37,875 nt of DNA from DATHYZ01 sp035458865 (GCA_035458865.1 DATHYZ010000170.1:1-37875), one strand, 5' to 3'. Positions 15,814-24,859 are shown, numbered from the stretch's first letter. A program made the numbers and translations. Notes: generated by a model not told the origin, from the letters alone.

Positions 15814-15847
15814 CCCGAGTATAGCGCCGGCCCGTGGCATACTCGGG
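15814..15847. promoter_or_regulatory. Symmetric divergent promoter region between purH and the membrane-protein gene
   Basis: Nine-base inverted repeat CCCGAGTAT (15814-15822) / ATACTCGGG (15839-15847) with 16 bases between. Minus strand reads TATACT at 15823-15818, a good -10 for purH. Plus strand reads TGGCATACT at 15835-15843, an extended -10 for the rightward gene. Each arm also lies about 17 bases from the opposite -10. The repeat may be an operator or simply two mirrored promoters. Confidence 0.4.
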
Positions 15848-15934
15848 GCACGTCGCCCGATGCGGTTCGGCTCCGGACCGTGGTCCGGTGACCATCCGAC
15901 CGCCGACCCCCGCACGACGAGGAACCGCGTCCAC

Positions 15935-16369
15935 ATGGAACTGCCGCCCTGGGAGTACCTCTTCCTCTCGTTCAACTCCGCGAACTTCGAGGACATGTTC
16001 TTCCCGACGGTCGTCGCGGCCGCGATCATGCTCGTGGGCGTCCTGGCCCTGTACCTCGTCCGGACGCGCCAGCTGCGCCACCACCCGCCGTACCTGGCCC
16101 TCTACGAGTGGCTCCTCTGGAGCGGCGTCGCCGTCTACGGCGGACTCATCGTGAGCGCCCTGTTCGTCTTCGACTTCATCATCCCGCTGGGCCTCGAGAT
16201 CGTGGGCCTCGGGGTGATGGTCTGGATCCGCTTCGTCCGCTTCCCGCCGCTGATCGCCGCCTATGAGCAGCGGCTGGCCCGTCAGCGCTACTTCAGCCGC
16301 GAGCGATTCAGCCACCCGGAGACGACCATCCGTCCCAAGGCCGCCCGGCGCCGGCGCCGCCGGCGGTAG
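15935..16369 (+). CDS. Small membrane protein of unknown function
   Basis: A 144-residue protein that I do not recognise. After a short N-terminal segment (MELPPWEYLFLSF) come three probable transmembrane helices: about residues 23-43 (TVVAAAIMLVGVLALYLV), 66-85 (SGVAVYGGLIVSALFVFDF) and 87-105 (PLGLEIVGLGVMVWI). The C-terminal 40 residues are basic and end in seven arginines in a row, so this end is probably cytosolic and could contact nucleic acid or phospholipid. ATG 15935 was chosen at the start of the hydrophobic protein; GAGGA lies about 11 bases upstream. An in-frame ATG at 15859 would add 25 residues of low-complexity sequence. It diverges from purH and is followed by the cupin gene after 29 bp. 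Confidence 0.7.
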   Translation: MELPPWEYLFLSFNSANFEDMFFPTVVAAAIMLVGVLALYLVRTRQLRHHPPYLALYEWLLWSGVAVYGGLIVSALFVFDFIIPLGLEIVGLGVMVWIRFVRFPPLIAAYEQRLARQRYFSRERFSHPETTIRPKAARRRRRRR

Positions 16370-16398
16370 GCGACCCGACCGGGGCCGGAGGCGGCCGG

Positions 16399-16869
16399 AT
16401 GCCGATCGAGATCCGCCGGTTCGGCGTCGGCCATCGGCGACCCTACGGGCCGGACGGCTCGAGCGGCGTGGCCGGCCAGACGATCCACGCCGCGGCGGAC
16501 GGTGTCGTCGCGGAGGTCGCCTTCTCGAGGGGCGCCAGGATCGAGCCGCACTCCAATCCCGACCAGGCCTGGTTCGTCGTCATCGAGGGCGGCGGGTGGG
16601 TGAGCGTGGGCGAGGAACGGGCGCGGGTGGCTGCCGGCGAGGCCGTCCTCTGGCCGGCCGGCGTCGAGCATGCGGCCTGGACCGACCTCTCCGAGATGCG
16701 GGCCATCGTCGTGGAGCTGTCGTCGAGCGCGGTGGCGCCCCGCCTCATCGAGGGCCGGGTGGTCGATGGGCCACCGGACCCCGCCTCGGGCGTCGACCGC
16801 GGCGAGGGCTCGCTCCGCCAGGACACCCCTGCATCGGCCTACGACCCGGCCGAGGGCGAGCCGCTCTGA
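16399..16869 (+). CDS. Cupin-domain protein
   Basis: A 156-residue single-domain cupin. The beta-barrel core spans about residues 35-110: the first cupin motif includes IEPHSNPDQAWFVVIEGGGWVSVG, and the second motif, around AGEAVLWPAGVEHAAWT, contains a conserved His. His53 (PHS) and His97 (VEHA) are possible metal ligands, but the classical first motif with two histidines and a glutamate is only partly kept. The C-terminal 40 residues are polar and probably disordered. The gene has a good ribosome site (GGAGG, seven bases before ATG 16399) and lies 29 bp after the small membrane-protein gene. The substrate cannot be inferred. It may be a sensor or a small-molecule binding protein instead of an enzyme. 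Confidence 0.82.
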   Translation: MPIEIRRFGVGHRRPYGPDGSSGVAGQTIHAAADGVVAEVAFSRGARIEPHSNPDQAWFVVIEGGGWVSVGEERARVAAGEAVLWPAGVEHAAWTDLSEMRAIVVELSSSAVAPRLIEGRVVDGPPDPASGVDRGEGSLRQDTPASAYDPAEGEPL

Positions 16870-16882
16870 CGTGTCGTCCGGG

Positions 16883-17539
16883 TCAGTCCCGGGCCGGCCC
16901 GCTCCCCGCGACGATGGCGCCCAGCTGGGCGAGGATGCGCGCCGTCGCGCCCCAGACCACCAGGTCCTCGACCGGATAGGCCCCGTAGCGCAGCGGCATC
17001 CCGCGGATCTCGTCGTGCACCAGCACGATGGGGGCATCGGGCAGGAACGCGGCCAGCGGGGCCTCGACCACCCGACGGACCTCGTCGGGCTGGGCGTGCC
17101 AGTGCCAGCGATGGCGGGCGATGGCCACGACCGGTGACACGGTGAACCCGCTCACCGGGATGGTGAACGGCTCCAGCCGTCCGACGACCCGGACCTCGGC
17201 TGCCCGGGCGTCGAGGCCGATCTCCTCGGTCGCCTCCCGAAGGGCGGCTGCCACGTCGTCGGTGTCGTCGGCCTCGACGGCCCCACCCGGCAGCGAGACC
17301 TCGCCGCTGTGGTGGCCCCCCAGGTGCGCCCGCTCGGTGAGGACCACCCGGGCATCCCCCTCCGGCCCGGGGACCACGAGGACCAGGACGGCGGCGGAGC
17401 GGGGCGTCGTCCCCGGCTCGGGCAGATCGGGTCGACGCCCGCCGGTCGAGGTGAGGACCGGCATGAGCGCCGCCGGCGTCGTGGGCCAGCGCTCGGGGAA
17501 CGGTCGCGAGAGGCGGTTGACGGCCTCGGCGTAGTCCAT
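16883..17539 (-). CDS. NUDIX hydrolase, coenzyme A pyrophosphatase-like
   Basis: A 218-residue NUDIX enzyme. The Nudix box reads GGAVEADDTDDVAAALREATEEIGL (about residues 86-110), with an insertion typical of the NUDT7/NUDT8/NudL group, where the box reads GG-x2-E-x2-D and so on. The preceding HLGGHHSGEVSLPGG matches the CoA-specific upstream motif (LTRRA..HPGQ.SFPGG). Probable reaction: hydrolysis of coenzyme A or acyl-CoA to phosphopantetheine and 3',5'-ADP. The start, ATG 17539, lies 23 bp after the clpB stop in the same direction, so it may be the last gene of the heat-shock transcript. It converges with the cupin gene. The CoA specificity is a family-level inference. Confidence 0.88.
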   Translation of the reverse strand: MDYAEAVNRLSRPFPERWPTTPAALMPVLTSTGGRRPDLPEPGTTPRSAAVLVLVVPGPEGDARVVLTERAHLGGHHSGEVSLPGGAVEADDTDDVAAALREATEEIGLDARAAEVRVVGRLEPFTIPVSGFTVSPVVAIARHRWHWHAQPDEVRRVVEAPLAAFLPDAPIVLVHDEIRGMPLRYGAYPVEDLVVWGATARILAQLGAIVAGSGPARD

Positions 17540-17562
17540 GAGTGAAGGCTACGCCCTTCGCG

Positions 17563-20307
17563 TCAGTTCAGCAGTCCGCCCCCCTGGTCGCCACCCTCGT
17601 CCGCGGCCGCGGGCTCCGCGCGGGTACCCGAACGCACCGGCTCGCCACCGGACTTCGGGCGGGCATCGCGCCGGTCGTTGGCGTCAGCGACCACGGTCGA
17701 GCCCTCGCTCCGGAACAGGAGGGTCCCACCGATCGGGTCGGCGTCCGCGACGACGTGGTCGCCGGGCCGGAACTCGCCCGCGATGAGCGCCCGGGCGAAG
17801 GGGTTCTCCACGAGCCGCTGGACGGCTCGCTTGATCGGCCGGGCTCCGAACGCCGGGTCGTGGCCCTCGCGGGCGATGAGCGCCCGGGCGGCCGGGGTCA
17901 GCTCCAGGTCCAGGTCCTGCTCGGCGATCCGCCGCTGCAGGTCGGCCAGGCGGAGATCGACGATGGCCGCCAGGTCCGCGTCGCTCAAGCCGTGGAAGAC
18001 GATGACCTCGTCGATCCGGTTGAGGAACTCGGGCCGGAACTGGAGGCGCAGCGATTCGGTGATCTGCTGCTTCATGGCCTCGTACGCGGCTGCGTCCTCC
18101 TCGGCGTCGCCGCGGCCCGCGAAGCCGGCGATGAACTGCGATCCGACGTTGCTGGTCATGACCAGGACCGTGTTGCGGAAGTCGACCGTGCGGCCCTGGC
18201 CGTCGGTGAGCCGCCCATCGTCGAGGACCTGCAGCAGGACGTTGAAGACGTCCGGGTGGGCCTTCTCGATCTCGTCGAGGAGGACGACCTGGTACGGCCG
18301 GCGACGGACCGCCTCGGTCAGCTGGCCCCCCTCCTCGTAGCCGACGTAGCCGGGCGGGGCGCCGACGAGCCGCGAGACCGAGAACTTCTCCATGTACTCG
18401 CTCATGTCGATGCGGACCATCGCAGCCTCGTCGTCGAACAGGAACTCGGCCAGGGCGCGGGCGAGCTCGGTCTTGCCGACCCCGGTCGGGCCCAGGAACA
18501 GGAACGAGCCGATCGGCCGCTTGGGATCCTTGAGCCCGGCCCGGGCCCGGCGGACCGCGTCGGAGATCGCCTCGACCGCCTGGTCCTGGCCGATCACCCG
18601 CTGGTGGAGGCGCTCCTCCATGTGGACGAGCTTGGCCATCTCCCCCTCGAGGAGCCTGGTGACGGGGATGCCGGTCCAGGCCGAGACGATCTCGGCCACA
18701 TCGTCGGCGTCCACCTCTTCCTTGAGCAGCTGACCGGTCCCCTGGAGCGTCGCGAGGGCGGCTTCCTGGCTGGCCAGCCGCTGCTGCAGCTCGGGCAGGG
18801 TCCCGTACTTGAGCTGGGCCGCCGTCCCGAAGTCGGTCTCCCGCTCGGCCTGGTCGATCCGGACCTGGAGGGCCTCCAGCTCCTCCTTGGTCGTGCGGAT
18901 GGCCGCGATGGCGTCCTTCTCGAGCTGCCAGCGCTGCTTCATCGCGCCGGCGCGCTCGGCGATCTCGGCGAGCTCGCGCTCGAGGGCGTCGAGCCGGGCA
19001 CGTGAGGCGTCGTCGCTCTCCTTGCGGAGGGCCTCCCGCTCGATCTCCAGCTGGATCCGCCGTCGCTCGAGCTCGTCCAGCTCGATCGGCATGGAATCGA
19101 TCTCCATGCGCAGGCGGCTCGCCGCCTCGTCCACGAGGTCGATGGCCTTGTCAGGCAGGAACCGCTCGGTGATGTAGCGGTCCGAGAGGGTGGCTGCCGC
19201 CACCAGGGCCGAGTCGGTGACCCGGACCCCGTGGTGGACCTCGTAGCGCTCGCGCAGGCCCCGGAGGATCGAGACCGTGTCCTCCACCGAGGGCTGGTCC
19301 ACGACGACCGGCTGGAAGCGCCGCTCGAGAGCCGCGTCCTTCTCGATGTGCTTGCGGTACTCGTCGAGCGTCGTCGCGCCGATGGTGTGGAGCTCGCCGC
19401 GGGCGAGCATCGGCTTGAGCAGGTTGGAGGCGTCCATGGCTCCCTCGGCCGCCCCGGCACCAACGACCGTGTGGAGCTCGTCGATGAACAGGACGACCCG
19501 CCCCTCGCTGTCGCGGATCTCCTTGAGGACCGCCTTGAGGCGCTCCTCGAACTCGCCCCGGAACTTGGCGCCGGCGATGATCGCGCCCAGGTCGAGGGCG
19601 ACGACCCGCTTGTCCTTGAGGGTCTCCGGCACGTCACCGCGGACGATCCGCTGCGCCAGTCCCTCGGCGATGGCCGTCTTGCCGACCCCGGGTTCGCCGA
19701 TCAGGACCGGGTTGTTCTTGGTCCGACGGGAGAGCACCTGGATGACCCGCCGGATCTCGTCGTCGCGGCCGATCACGGGGTCGAGCTTCCCGGCCCTGGC
19801 GTCGGCGGTCAGGTCGCGGCCGTACTTCTCGAGGGCCTGGTAGGTCGCCTCGGGGTTGGGGCCGGTGACCCGCTGGCCGCCCCGGACCGATGAGAGCGCC
19901 GCCAGGATGGCCTCGCGATCCGCCCCGTGCCGGTCGAGGAGGGCCTGGCCCTCGCCGCCGGCGTCGGCGACCCCGAGGAGCAGGTGCTCCGTCGAGACGT
20001 ACTCGTCGCCGAGCCGACGGGCCTCCTCGCGAGCCCGCTCGATGGCCCGCTTGGCCCGCGCATCCAGGCTCAGCGAGCCTCCGGCGATGCGAGCCCGACG
20101 CGACAGGGCCGCCGCCAGCTCGCCGCGGAAGGCCGGCAGGTCCACCCCGATCCGTCGGAGCGTCTCGGCCGGCACGCCATCATCCGGCTCGACCAGCGCG
20201 CTGAGCAGGTGCTCGGCGTCGAGCACCGGGCTCTCCAGGCTCTCGGCGAGCGACTGGGCAGCGAGGACGGCCTCCTGGGCCTTCTGGGTGAAGCGGTCGA
20301 GGTTCAT
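17563..20307 (-). CDS. clpB: ATP-dependent disaggregase ClpB
   Basis: Hexameric AAA+ chaperone that threads aggregated proteins with DnaK/DnaJ help. Of 914 residues, 1-145 are the ClpN domain. NBD1 has Walker A GEPGVGKT (204-211) and Walker B VLFIDE (near 272). The coiled-coil middle domain covers about 405-525, which separates ClpB from ClpC. NBD2 has Walker A GPTGVGKT (606-613). A C-terminal tail of about 45 polar residues with repeated Asp, Glu and Gly is longer than usual, though it ends in GGGLLN. ATG 20307 overlaps the dnaJ stop as ATGA. The open frame upstream of this ATG runs through the dnaJ gene and is not coding. Regulation: distal member of the HspR-controlled transcript starting at 24883. 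Confidence 0.96.
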   Translation of the reverse strand: MNLDRFTQKAQEAVLAAQSLAESLESPVLDAEHLLSALVEPDDGVPAETLRRIGVDLPAFRGELAAALSRRARIAGGSLSLDARAKRAIERAREEARRLGDEYVSTEHLLLGVADAGGEGQALLDRHGADREAILAALSSVRGGQRVTGPNPEATYQALEKYGRDLTADARAGKLDPVIGRDDEIRRVIQVLSRRTKNNPVLIGEPGVGKTAIAEGLAQRIVRGDVPETLKDKRVVALDLGAIIAGAKFRGEFEERLKAVLKEIRDSEGRVVLFIDELHTVVGAGAAEGAMDASNLLKPMLARGELHTIGATTLDEYRKHIEKDAALERRFQPVVVDQPSVEDTVSILRGLRERYEVHHGVRVTDSALVAAATLSDRYITERFLPDKAIDLVDEAASRLRMEIDSMPIELDELERRRIQLEIEREALRKESDDASRARLDALERELAEIAERAGAMKQRWQLEKDAIAAIRTTKEELEALQVRIDQAERETDFGTAAQLKYGTLPELQQRLASQEAALATLQGTGQLLKEEVDADDVAEIVSAWTGIPVTRLLEGEMAKLVHMEERLHQRVIGQDQAVEAISDAVRRARAGLKDPKRPIGSFLFLGPTGVGKTELARALAEFLFDDEAAMVRIDMSEYMEKFSVSRLVGAPPGYVGYEEGGQLTEAVRRRPYQVVLLDEIEKAHPDVFNVLLQVLDDGRLTDGQGRTVDFRNTVLVMTSNVGSQFIAGFAGRGDAEEDAAAYEAMKQQITESLRLQFRPEFLNRIDEVIVFHGLSDADLAAIVDLRLADLQRRIAEQDLDLELTPAARALIAREGHDPAFGARPIKRAVQRLVENPFARALIAGEFRPGDHVVADADPIGGTLLFRSEGSTVVADANDRRDARPKSGGEPVRSGTRAEPAAADEGGDQGGGLLN

Positions 20308-21404
20308 CGGCTGGATCCTGTGGTGGGGTCGCTGGTGGGAGGTGCGGTCGAGGCCCGGTCGGCCCGCGGGTCCGGCTGGTCGACCAGGTCGAGGAAGGCT
20401 CGGCCGGCGGCCTCCGCCTCCTCGCTGAGTCGGGTCGGCAGGACGACGCGAGCCCGGACGTAGAGGTCGCCCACGTCGTCGCCCCTGAGGGCCGGCATGC
20501 CCTGGCGGGCCAGGCGGAAGCGTCGGCCGCTCTGGGTCCCGGGTGGGATCGTCAGGAGGACCCGACCCTTGAGCGTGGTGACCGGGACCTGGCCGCCGAG
20601 GAGGGCTTCGGCCAGGCTGACCGGGAGCTCGCACTCGAGGTCACGGCCCTTGCGGGTGAACGCTGGGTGCGGTGCCACGCGCACGACCACGACGAGGTCG
20701 CGGCCGCCGGGAGCCTGCCCCTTCAGGCGGACGCGGCTGCCGGTGGTGACACCCTTCGGGATCGACACCTCCAGGCGCCGGCCGTCCACCTCCACGAGCC
20801 GCTTGGTCCCGTGGAAGGCCTCCTCGAGGGTGATCTCGGCCTCGGCCTCGATCGGGCCGGGCCTGCGCGTCAGGGGCCGGCGGTCGGTCGCCGACCGTTC
20901 GCCCAGGCCCATGCCCGCCAGGATGTCCTCGAAGCCGAGCCCCGCGGTGTCGCCCGACCGGCCGCGTCGGCCTGGACCCTGGTCGGTCCCCCGCCGACCG
21001 GCGTCGAAGCCCTCGGCCGCGCCACCGAAGAACATGTTGAAGAAGTCGCTGAACTCGGACGCGTCGCCGCCCGTGCGGAACTCGTAGCGGATGCCACCGG
21101 GGAAGCCGCCGAAGCCGGCGCCACCGAACGGGGATCCGGCGCCCGCGCCCGCCCCTGCCCCGGCGCCCGCCCGAGCGTAGGTCTCCCAGTTCGACCCGAG
21201 CTGATCGTAGAGCTTGCGCTTCTCCGGGTCCGAGAGGACCTCGTTGGCCTCGTTGATGTCCTTGAAGCGGCGCTCGGCGTTCGCATCTCCCGGATGGCGG
21301 TCAGGGTGCGACTCCCGGGCGAGCTTGCGGAAGGCCTTCTTGATGTCGGCCTGGCCGGCCGTCCGGGGGACGCCGAGGGTCGCGTAGTAGTCCTTGAACT
21401 CCAA
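20304..21404 (-). CDS. CbpA-type J-domain co-chaperone (DnaJ without zinc finger)
   Basis: A 366-residue class B J-protein. The J domain (1-70) has the HPD motif at 33-35 and DINEANEVLSDPEKRKLYDQLG. A glycine-rich stretch follows. It includes an Ala-Gly dipeptide repeat encoded by C/G-rich DNA near 21138-21175, then a segment with EFSDFFNMFFGG. There is no CxxCxGxG zinc-finger domain. The two substrate-binding beta domains (about 190-340) include EAEAEITLEEAFHGTKR, IPKGVTTGSRVRLKGQ and ISVPPGT-like TIPPGTQSG. The start is TTG 21404, seven bases after the lon stop, with only a weak ribosome site. No better in-frame start exists. Its coupling to clpB suggests it targets DnaK and ClpB to aggregates. 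dnaK and grpE are not in the window. Confidence 0.93.
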   Translation of the reverse strand: MEFKDYYATLGVPRTAGQADIKKAFRKLARESHPDRHPGDANAERRFKDINEANEVLSDPEKRKLYDQLGSNWETYARAGAGAGAGAGAGSPFGGAGFGGFPGGIRYEFRTGGDASEFSDFFNMFFGGAAEGFDAGRRGTDQGPGRRGRSGDTAGLGFEDILAGMGLGERSATDRRPLTRRPGPIEAEAEITLEEAFHGTKRLVEVDGRRLEVSIPKGVTTGSRVRLKGQAPGGRDLVVVVRVAPHPAFTRKGRDLECELPVSLAEALLGGQVPVTTLKGRVLLTIPPGTQSGRRFRLARQGMPALRGDDVGDLYVRARVVLPTRLSEEAEAAGRAFLDLVDQPDPRADRASTAPPTSDPTTGSSR

Positions 21405-21410
21405 GTGCGA

Positions 21411-23909
21411 TCAGCCGCCCTGGACGACCACCGGGGGCTGGTCCGTCGGCGGGAAGGAGGGTCGTCGACCCCCCTGGCTGCGCGGACCCGGAGCGTCGCT
21501 CGACGGCTCCTCGGTGCTGCTCGGCCCCGAGCTCTTGGTCAGCGGGCGTGGCCGACGACGCAGGGCCGCCTCGAGGACCTGGTCCATCGAATCGACGAGG
21601 ACCAGCCGCATCTGCTTGCGGATCTCCTCGGGGATGTCGCGGAGGTCCTTCTCGTTCTTGCGCGGCAGGATGACGGTCTTGGCGCCCGAGAGGTGAGCCG
21701 CGAGGATCTTGCTCTTGAGCCCACCGATCGGAAGGACCCGTCCGCGAAGGGTGATCTCGCCCGTCATGGCCACGTCCTTGCGGACCGGGATCCCGGCGAA
21801 GGCGGAGACCATGGCGGTCACCATCGTGATGCCCGCTGACGGGCCGTCCTTCGGGATGGCGCCGGCCGGCACGTGGATGTGGAGGGTGTTCTTCTCGAAC
21901 TGCTCGCGGGTGATCCCGAGCCGGTCGGCGTTCGCCCGGATCCAGGACAGGCCGGCGCGGGCTGACTCCCGCATGACGTCGCCGAGCTGGCCGGTGAGGA
22001 TGAAGTCCTCCTTGCCTTCCATCCTCGTGACCTCGACGGCGACGATATCGCCCCCCACCTCGGTCACGACGAGGCCGGTCGCGGAGCCGGTCTGGTCCTC
22101 GGGCTCGAGCTCGCCGTAGTCGAAGCGCGGCGGACCCAGGTACTCGACGAGCTTGCGCCGGTCGACGACCGTCTTCCTCTTCCGGCCCTCGGCCACCGCG
22201 CGGGCGACCTTGCGCATGATGTTGGCGATCTCGCGCTCGAGGTTCCGGACACCGGCCTCCTTGGTGTAGGCCTGGACGAGCTCGGTCATCGTCTCGTCGG
22301 TGATCTCGATGTGCTTCGGCTTGAGACCGTGGTTCTCCATCTGCTTGGGGATCAGGAACCGCTTGCCGATCTCGATCTTCTCCTGCTGCGTGTAGCCGGG
22401 CAGCTGGATGATCTCCATCCGGTCGCGGAGGGCGGCCGGGATCGGGTCGGTGAGGTTGCCGGTGGCGATGAAGAGGACCCGGCTCAGGTCGAACGGGACC
22501 TCGAGGTAGTTGTCCTGGAAGGTGTTGTTCTGCTCCGGGTCGAGGACCTCGAGCAGGGCCGACGAGGGGTCGCCCCGGAAGTCCATCCCGATCTTGTCGA
22601 TCTCGTCGAGCATGAAGACCGGGTTGTTCGAGCCGGCCGTCTTGATGTTCTGGATGATCCGGCCCGGGAGCGCCCCGATGTAGGTGCGTCGGTGGCCCCG
22701 GATCTCGGCCTCGTCGTGGATGCCGCCGAGGCTCATGCGGACGAACTTGCGGCCCATGGCCCGGGCGATGCTCTTGCCGAGCGACGTCTTGCCGACGCCG
22801 GGCGGGCCGATGAGGGCCAGGATGGGGCTGCGGATGGTGTCGGCCAGGGTGCGCACCGCGAGGTACTCGAGGATCCGCTCCTTGATCTTCTCGAGGCCGT
22901 AGTGGTCCTCCTCGAGGATCTCGGCGGCGCGGCGGATGTCGAGCTGGTCGTCGGTGGAGACGTTCCAGGGCAGCCCCACGAGCCAGTCGACGTAGGTCCG
23001 GATGACACCGACCTCGGGCGACGCCGAGGGGATGCGTGACATCCGGTCGATCTCCTTGAGCGCTCGGGCCTTCACCTCGTCAGGCATGCCGGCGCTCTCG
23101 ACCTTGTCGCGGAGCTCGCTGATCTCGGCCTGCTGGGGGTCCTCCTCCCCGAGCTCGCGCTGGATGGCCTTGAGCTGCTCGCGGAGGATGTACTCCCGCT
23201 GGGTCTTGTCCATCTCGGACTTGACCTCGCTCTGGATCTTCCCCTTGAGCTCGAGGATCTCGACCTGGCGGGCAAGGAAGCCCGACACGAGCTTGAGGCG
23301 CTCGATGACGTCGATCGTCTCGAGGAGCTCCTGGCGCTGCTCGGTGGACATGTCCGGGCTGTAGGCGACCATGTCGGCGAGCAGGCCCGGCTCGGCGATG
23401 TTCCGTGCGGCGACGGCGGCCTCGGGCGGGACCGGAGCCCCATTGGCCACGTACTGCTCGATCTGGCCCTGGACGGTCCGCATGAGCGCCTGGATCTCGA
23501 CGCCGCTGACGGCCGGCTCATCCACCTCCTCGACGACGGCCCGCAGGTACGGTTCGACCTGGGCGAACCCGTGGACCCGCAGCCGACCCTGTCCCTGGAC
23601 GATCGCCCGGACGGTCCCGTCCTGGAGCTGGACGACCTGGGCGATCTTCGCCAGCGTCCCGACCTCGTACAGCTCGTCGGGCGAGGTGATGTCCTCCTGC
23701 TCGGCGTGGCGCTGGGTGACGAGCGCGATCGGACCCCCGTCGGCGACGGCGGCGTTCAGGGCATTGACGCTCTTGTCGCGGCCGACCTGGAGCGGCACGA
23801 TCATCTCCGGGAAGATGACGGTCTCCCGCAGGGCGACCAGCGGCAGCTCGCGCCGCGCAGGCACGACGGGCCGCTTCGTCTCGTCCGATCCGGACGCTCG
23901 CTTTGCCAT
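21411..23909 (-). CDS. lon: ATP-dependent Lon protease (LonA type)
   Basis: Homo-oligomeric AAA+ serine protease that degrades damaged and regulatory proteins. It has 832 residues. The N-terminal substrate-binding domain covers about 22-220, followed by a coiled-coil segment (KTQREYILREQLKAIQRELGE). Walker A is GPPGVGKT (368-375) and Walker B is VFMLDEIDK (near 431-439). The pore and sensor segment includes GGIHDEAEIRGHRRTYIGALPG. The catalytic dyad is Ser691 in PKDGPSAG and Lys734 in GGLKSK, with the usual 43-residue spacing. The last 60 residues are a Pro/Ser-rich tail not usual for Lon. ATG 23909, 60 bp after hspR. Its location inside an HspR operon suggests heat induction. Confidence 0.97.
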   Translation of the reverse strand: MAKRASGSDETKRPVVPARRELPLVALRETVIFPEMIVPLQVGRDKSVNALNAAVADGGPIALVTQRHAEQEDITSPDELYEVGTLAKIAQVVQLQDGTVRAIVQGQGRLRVHGFAQVEPYLRAVVEEVDEPAVSGVEIQALMRTVQGQIEQYVANGAPVPPEAAVAARNIAEPGLLADMVAYSPDMSTEQRQELLETIDVIERLKLVSGFLARQVEILELKGKIQSEVKSEMDKTQREYILREQLKAIQRELGEEDPQQAEISELRDKVESAGMPDEVKARALKEIDRMSRIPSASPEVGVIRTYVDWLVGLPWNVSTDDQLDIRRAAEILEEDHYGLEKIKERILEYLAVRTLADTIRSPILALIGPPGVGKTSLGKSIARAMGRKFVRMSLGGIHDEAEIRGHRRTYIGALPGRIIQNIKTAGSNNPVFMLDEIDKIGMDFRGDPSSALLEVLDPEQNNTFQDNYLEVPFDLSRVLFIATGNLTDPIPAALRDRMEIIQLPGYTQQEKIEIGKRFLIPKQMENHGLKPKHIEITDETMTELVQAYTKEAGVRNLEREIANIMRKVARAVAEGRKRKTVVDRRKLVEYLGPPRFDYGELEPEDQTGSATGLVVTEVGGDIVAVEVTRMEGKEDFILTGQLGDVMRESARAGLSWIRANADRLGITREQFEKNTLHIHVPAGAIPKDGPSAGITMVTAMVSAFAGIPVRKDVAMTGEITLRGRVLPIGGLKSKILAAHLSGAKTVILPRKNEKDLRDIPEEIRKQMRLVLVDSMDQVLEAALRRRPRPLTKSSGPSSTEEPSSDAPGPRSQGGRRPSFPPTDQPPVVVQGG

Positions 23910-23969
23910 CAGGTTCTCCTGGTTCGAGGGTTCATGGGTTCTCGTGGTCGTGTCGGGGTGGGGCGGGCC

Positions 23970-24323
23970 TCAGCCCGAGGGATCGCGCCGGTCGGCGTCG
24001 GCTCGGTCGGCGCCCGTCCCCCGGGTCCCTTCGTCGTAGAGGACCTCGAGGATGCGTTTGCCCAGCCGCTCCTCGAGCTCGAACAGCAGTCGGATGCCGG
24101 CGAGGTTGACGCCTCGGTCCTGGGTCAGGTGGCGGATCCAGAGGACCCGCCGGATGTCGTTCTCGCTGTAGAGGCGGATGTTCGTCGGTGTCCGCGCCGG
24201 GGCGAGCAGGCCCTCGTCCTCGTAGATCCGGAGCGTCCGGGGGTGGACGCGGACCATGCTCGCGGCGACGCTGATCACATAGACCGGCCGGGTCGGATCG
24301 CGATCGAGCCGACGGATCGCCAT
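23970..24323 (-). CDS. hspR: HspR heat-shock repressor (MerR family)
   Basis: A 117-residue MerR-type repressor. In Streptomyces and Mycobacterium HspR binds HAIR operators (CTTGAGT-N7-ACTCAAG) with DnaK as co-repressor. The winged HTH is clear: VYVISVAASMVRVHPRTLRIYEDEGLLAPARTPTNIRLYSENDIRRV (about 14-60), with the HP-TLR-YE-GL core of HspR, followed by the coiled-coil LTQDRGVNLAGIRLLFELEER. The C-terminus is polar. It lies four bases downstream of hsp20, and a HAIR-like site lies upstream of hsp20. The operon is therefore very likely autoregulated. ATG 24323. Confidence 0.95.
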   Translation of the reverse strand: MAIRRLDRDPTRPVYVISVAASMVRVHPRTLRIYEDEGLLAPARTPTNIRLYSENDIRRVLWIRHLTQDRGVNLAGIRLLFELEERLGKRILEVLYDEGTRGTGADRADADRRDPSG

Positions 24324-24327
24324 CCGC

Positions 24328-24822
24328 TCAGCTCTGCTCGCTGCCCGTCGGGACCGCGACGGCCTCGGTCGTGGGAGCGGCGGAGATCTTGATCTGACGT
24401 GGCTTCACCTGCTCGGCCTTCGGCAGCCGCAGGCGCAGCACGCCGTTCTCGAAGGTGGCCTCCGCCTGATCCGGCTCGAGGCCCTGCGGGAGGCTGATCG
24501 CGCGCGTGAAGGTGCCGCGCCGCAGCTCACGGATGAGCTGGTCGCCCTCCTCGGTCGAGCGCGAGGCCTCGAAGGTTCCGCTGATCGTCAGCGTGCCGCT
24601 CTCGACGGTGATGTCCACGTCCTCGGGTCGGACTCCGGGCATGGAGGCCTCGACGACGAGGGCGTCGGGGGTCGACGTGATGTCGAGCGGGATGGCGCCC
24701 CCTTCGGGCGCGGTGGTCGTCCAGAACGGGGAACGCAGGAAGCTGTCCTCGAACGCCCGGTCCATGGCCTGGCGGAGCGTGAGAAGGTCGCTGAAGGGAG
24801 ACGGACGACGGATCAGGGTCAT
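24328..24822 (-). CDS. Small heat-shock protein Hsp20 (alpha-crystallin family)
   Basis: ATP-independent holdase, 164 residues. The alpha-crystallin domain spans about 40-140 (IPLDITSTPDALVVEASMPGV near its start; GTFTRAISLP and FENGVLRLRLPKAE near its end). The C-terminal IKI in RQIKISA is the I-x-I oligomerisation motif. ATG 24822 was chosen because GGAGGT (24837-24832) stands nine bases upstream and the protein begins MTLIRRPSPF like its family. An ATG at 24873 would extend into the leader hairpin region and is rejected. It is the first gene of hsp20-hspR-lon-dnaJ-clpB. Confidence 0.95.
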   Translation of the reverse strand: MTLIRRPSPFSDLLTLRQAMDRAFEDSFLRSPFWTTTAPEGGAIPLDITSTPDALVVEASMPGVRPEDVDITVESGTLTISGTFEASRSTEEGDQLIRELRRGTFTRAISLPQGLEPDQAEATFENGVLRLRLPKAEQVKPRQIKISAAPTTEAVAVPTGSEQS

Positions 24823-24859
24823 CGTCGGAATACCTCCGGTCGGATGGTGACATGCGATG

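Noticed and set aside
15734..16315. Upstream extension of the purH frame beyond TTG 15733
   Set aside because: The extension crosses a strong ribosome site, the promoter palindrome and the divergent membrane-protein gene. PurH homologues begin at the TTG.
20308..20634. Upstream extension of clpB
   Set aside because: It lies within the dnaJ gene in another frame and is Pro/Arg-rich; MNLDRFTQKAQEA at 20307 is the standard ClpB N-terminus.
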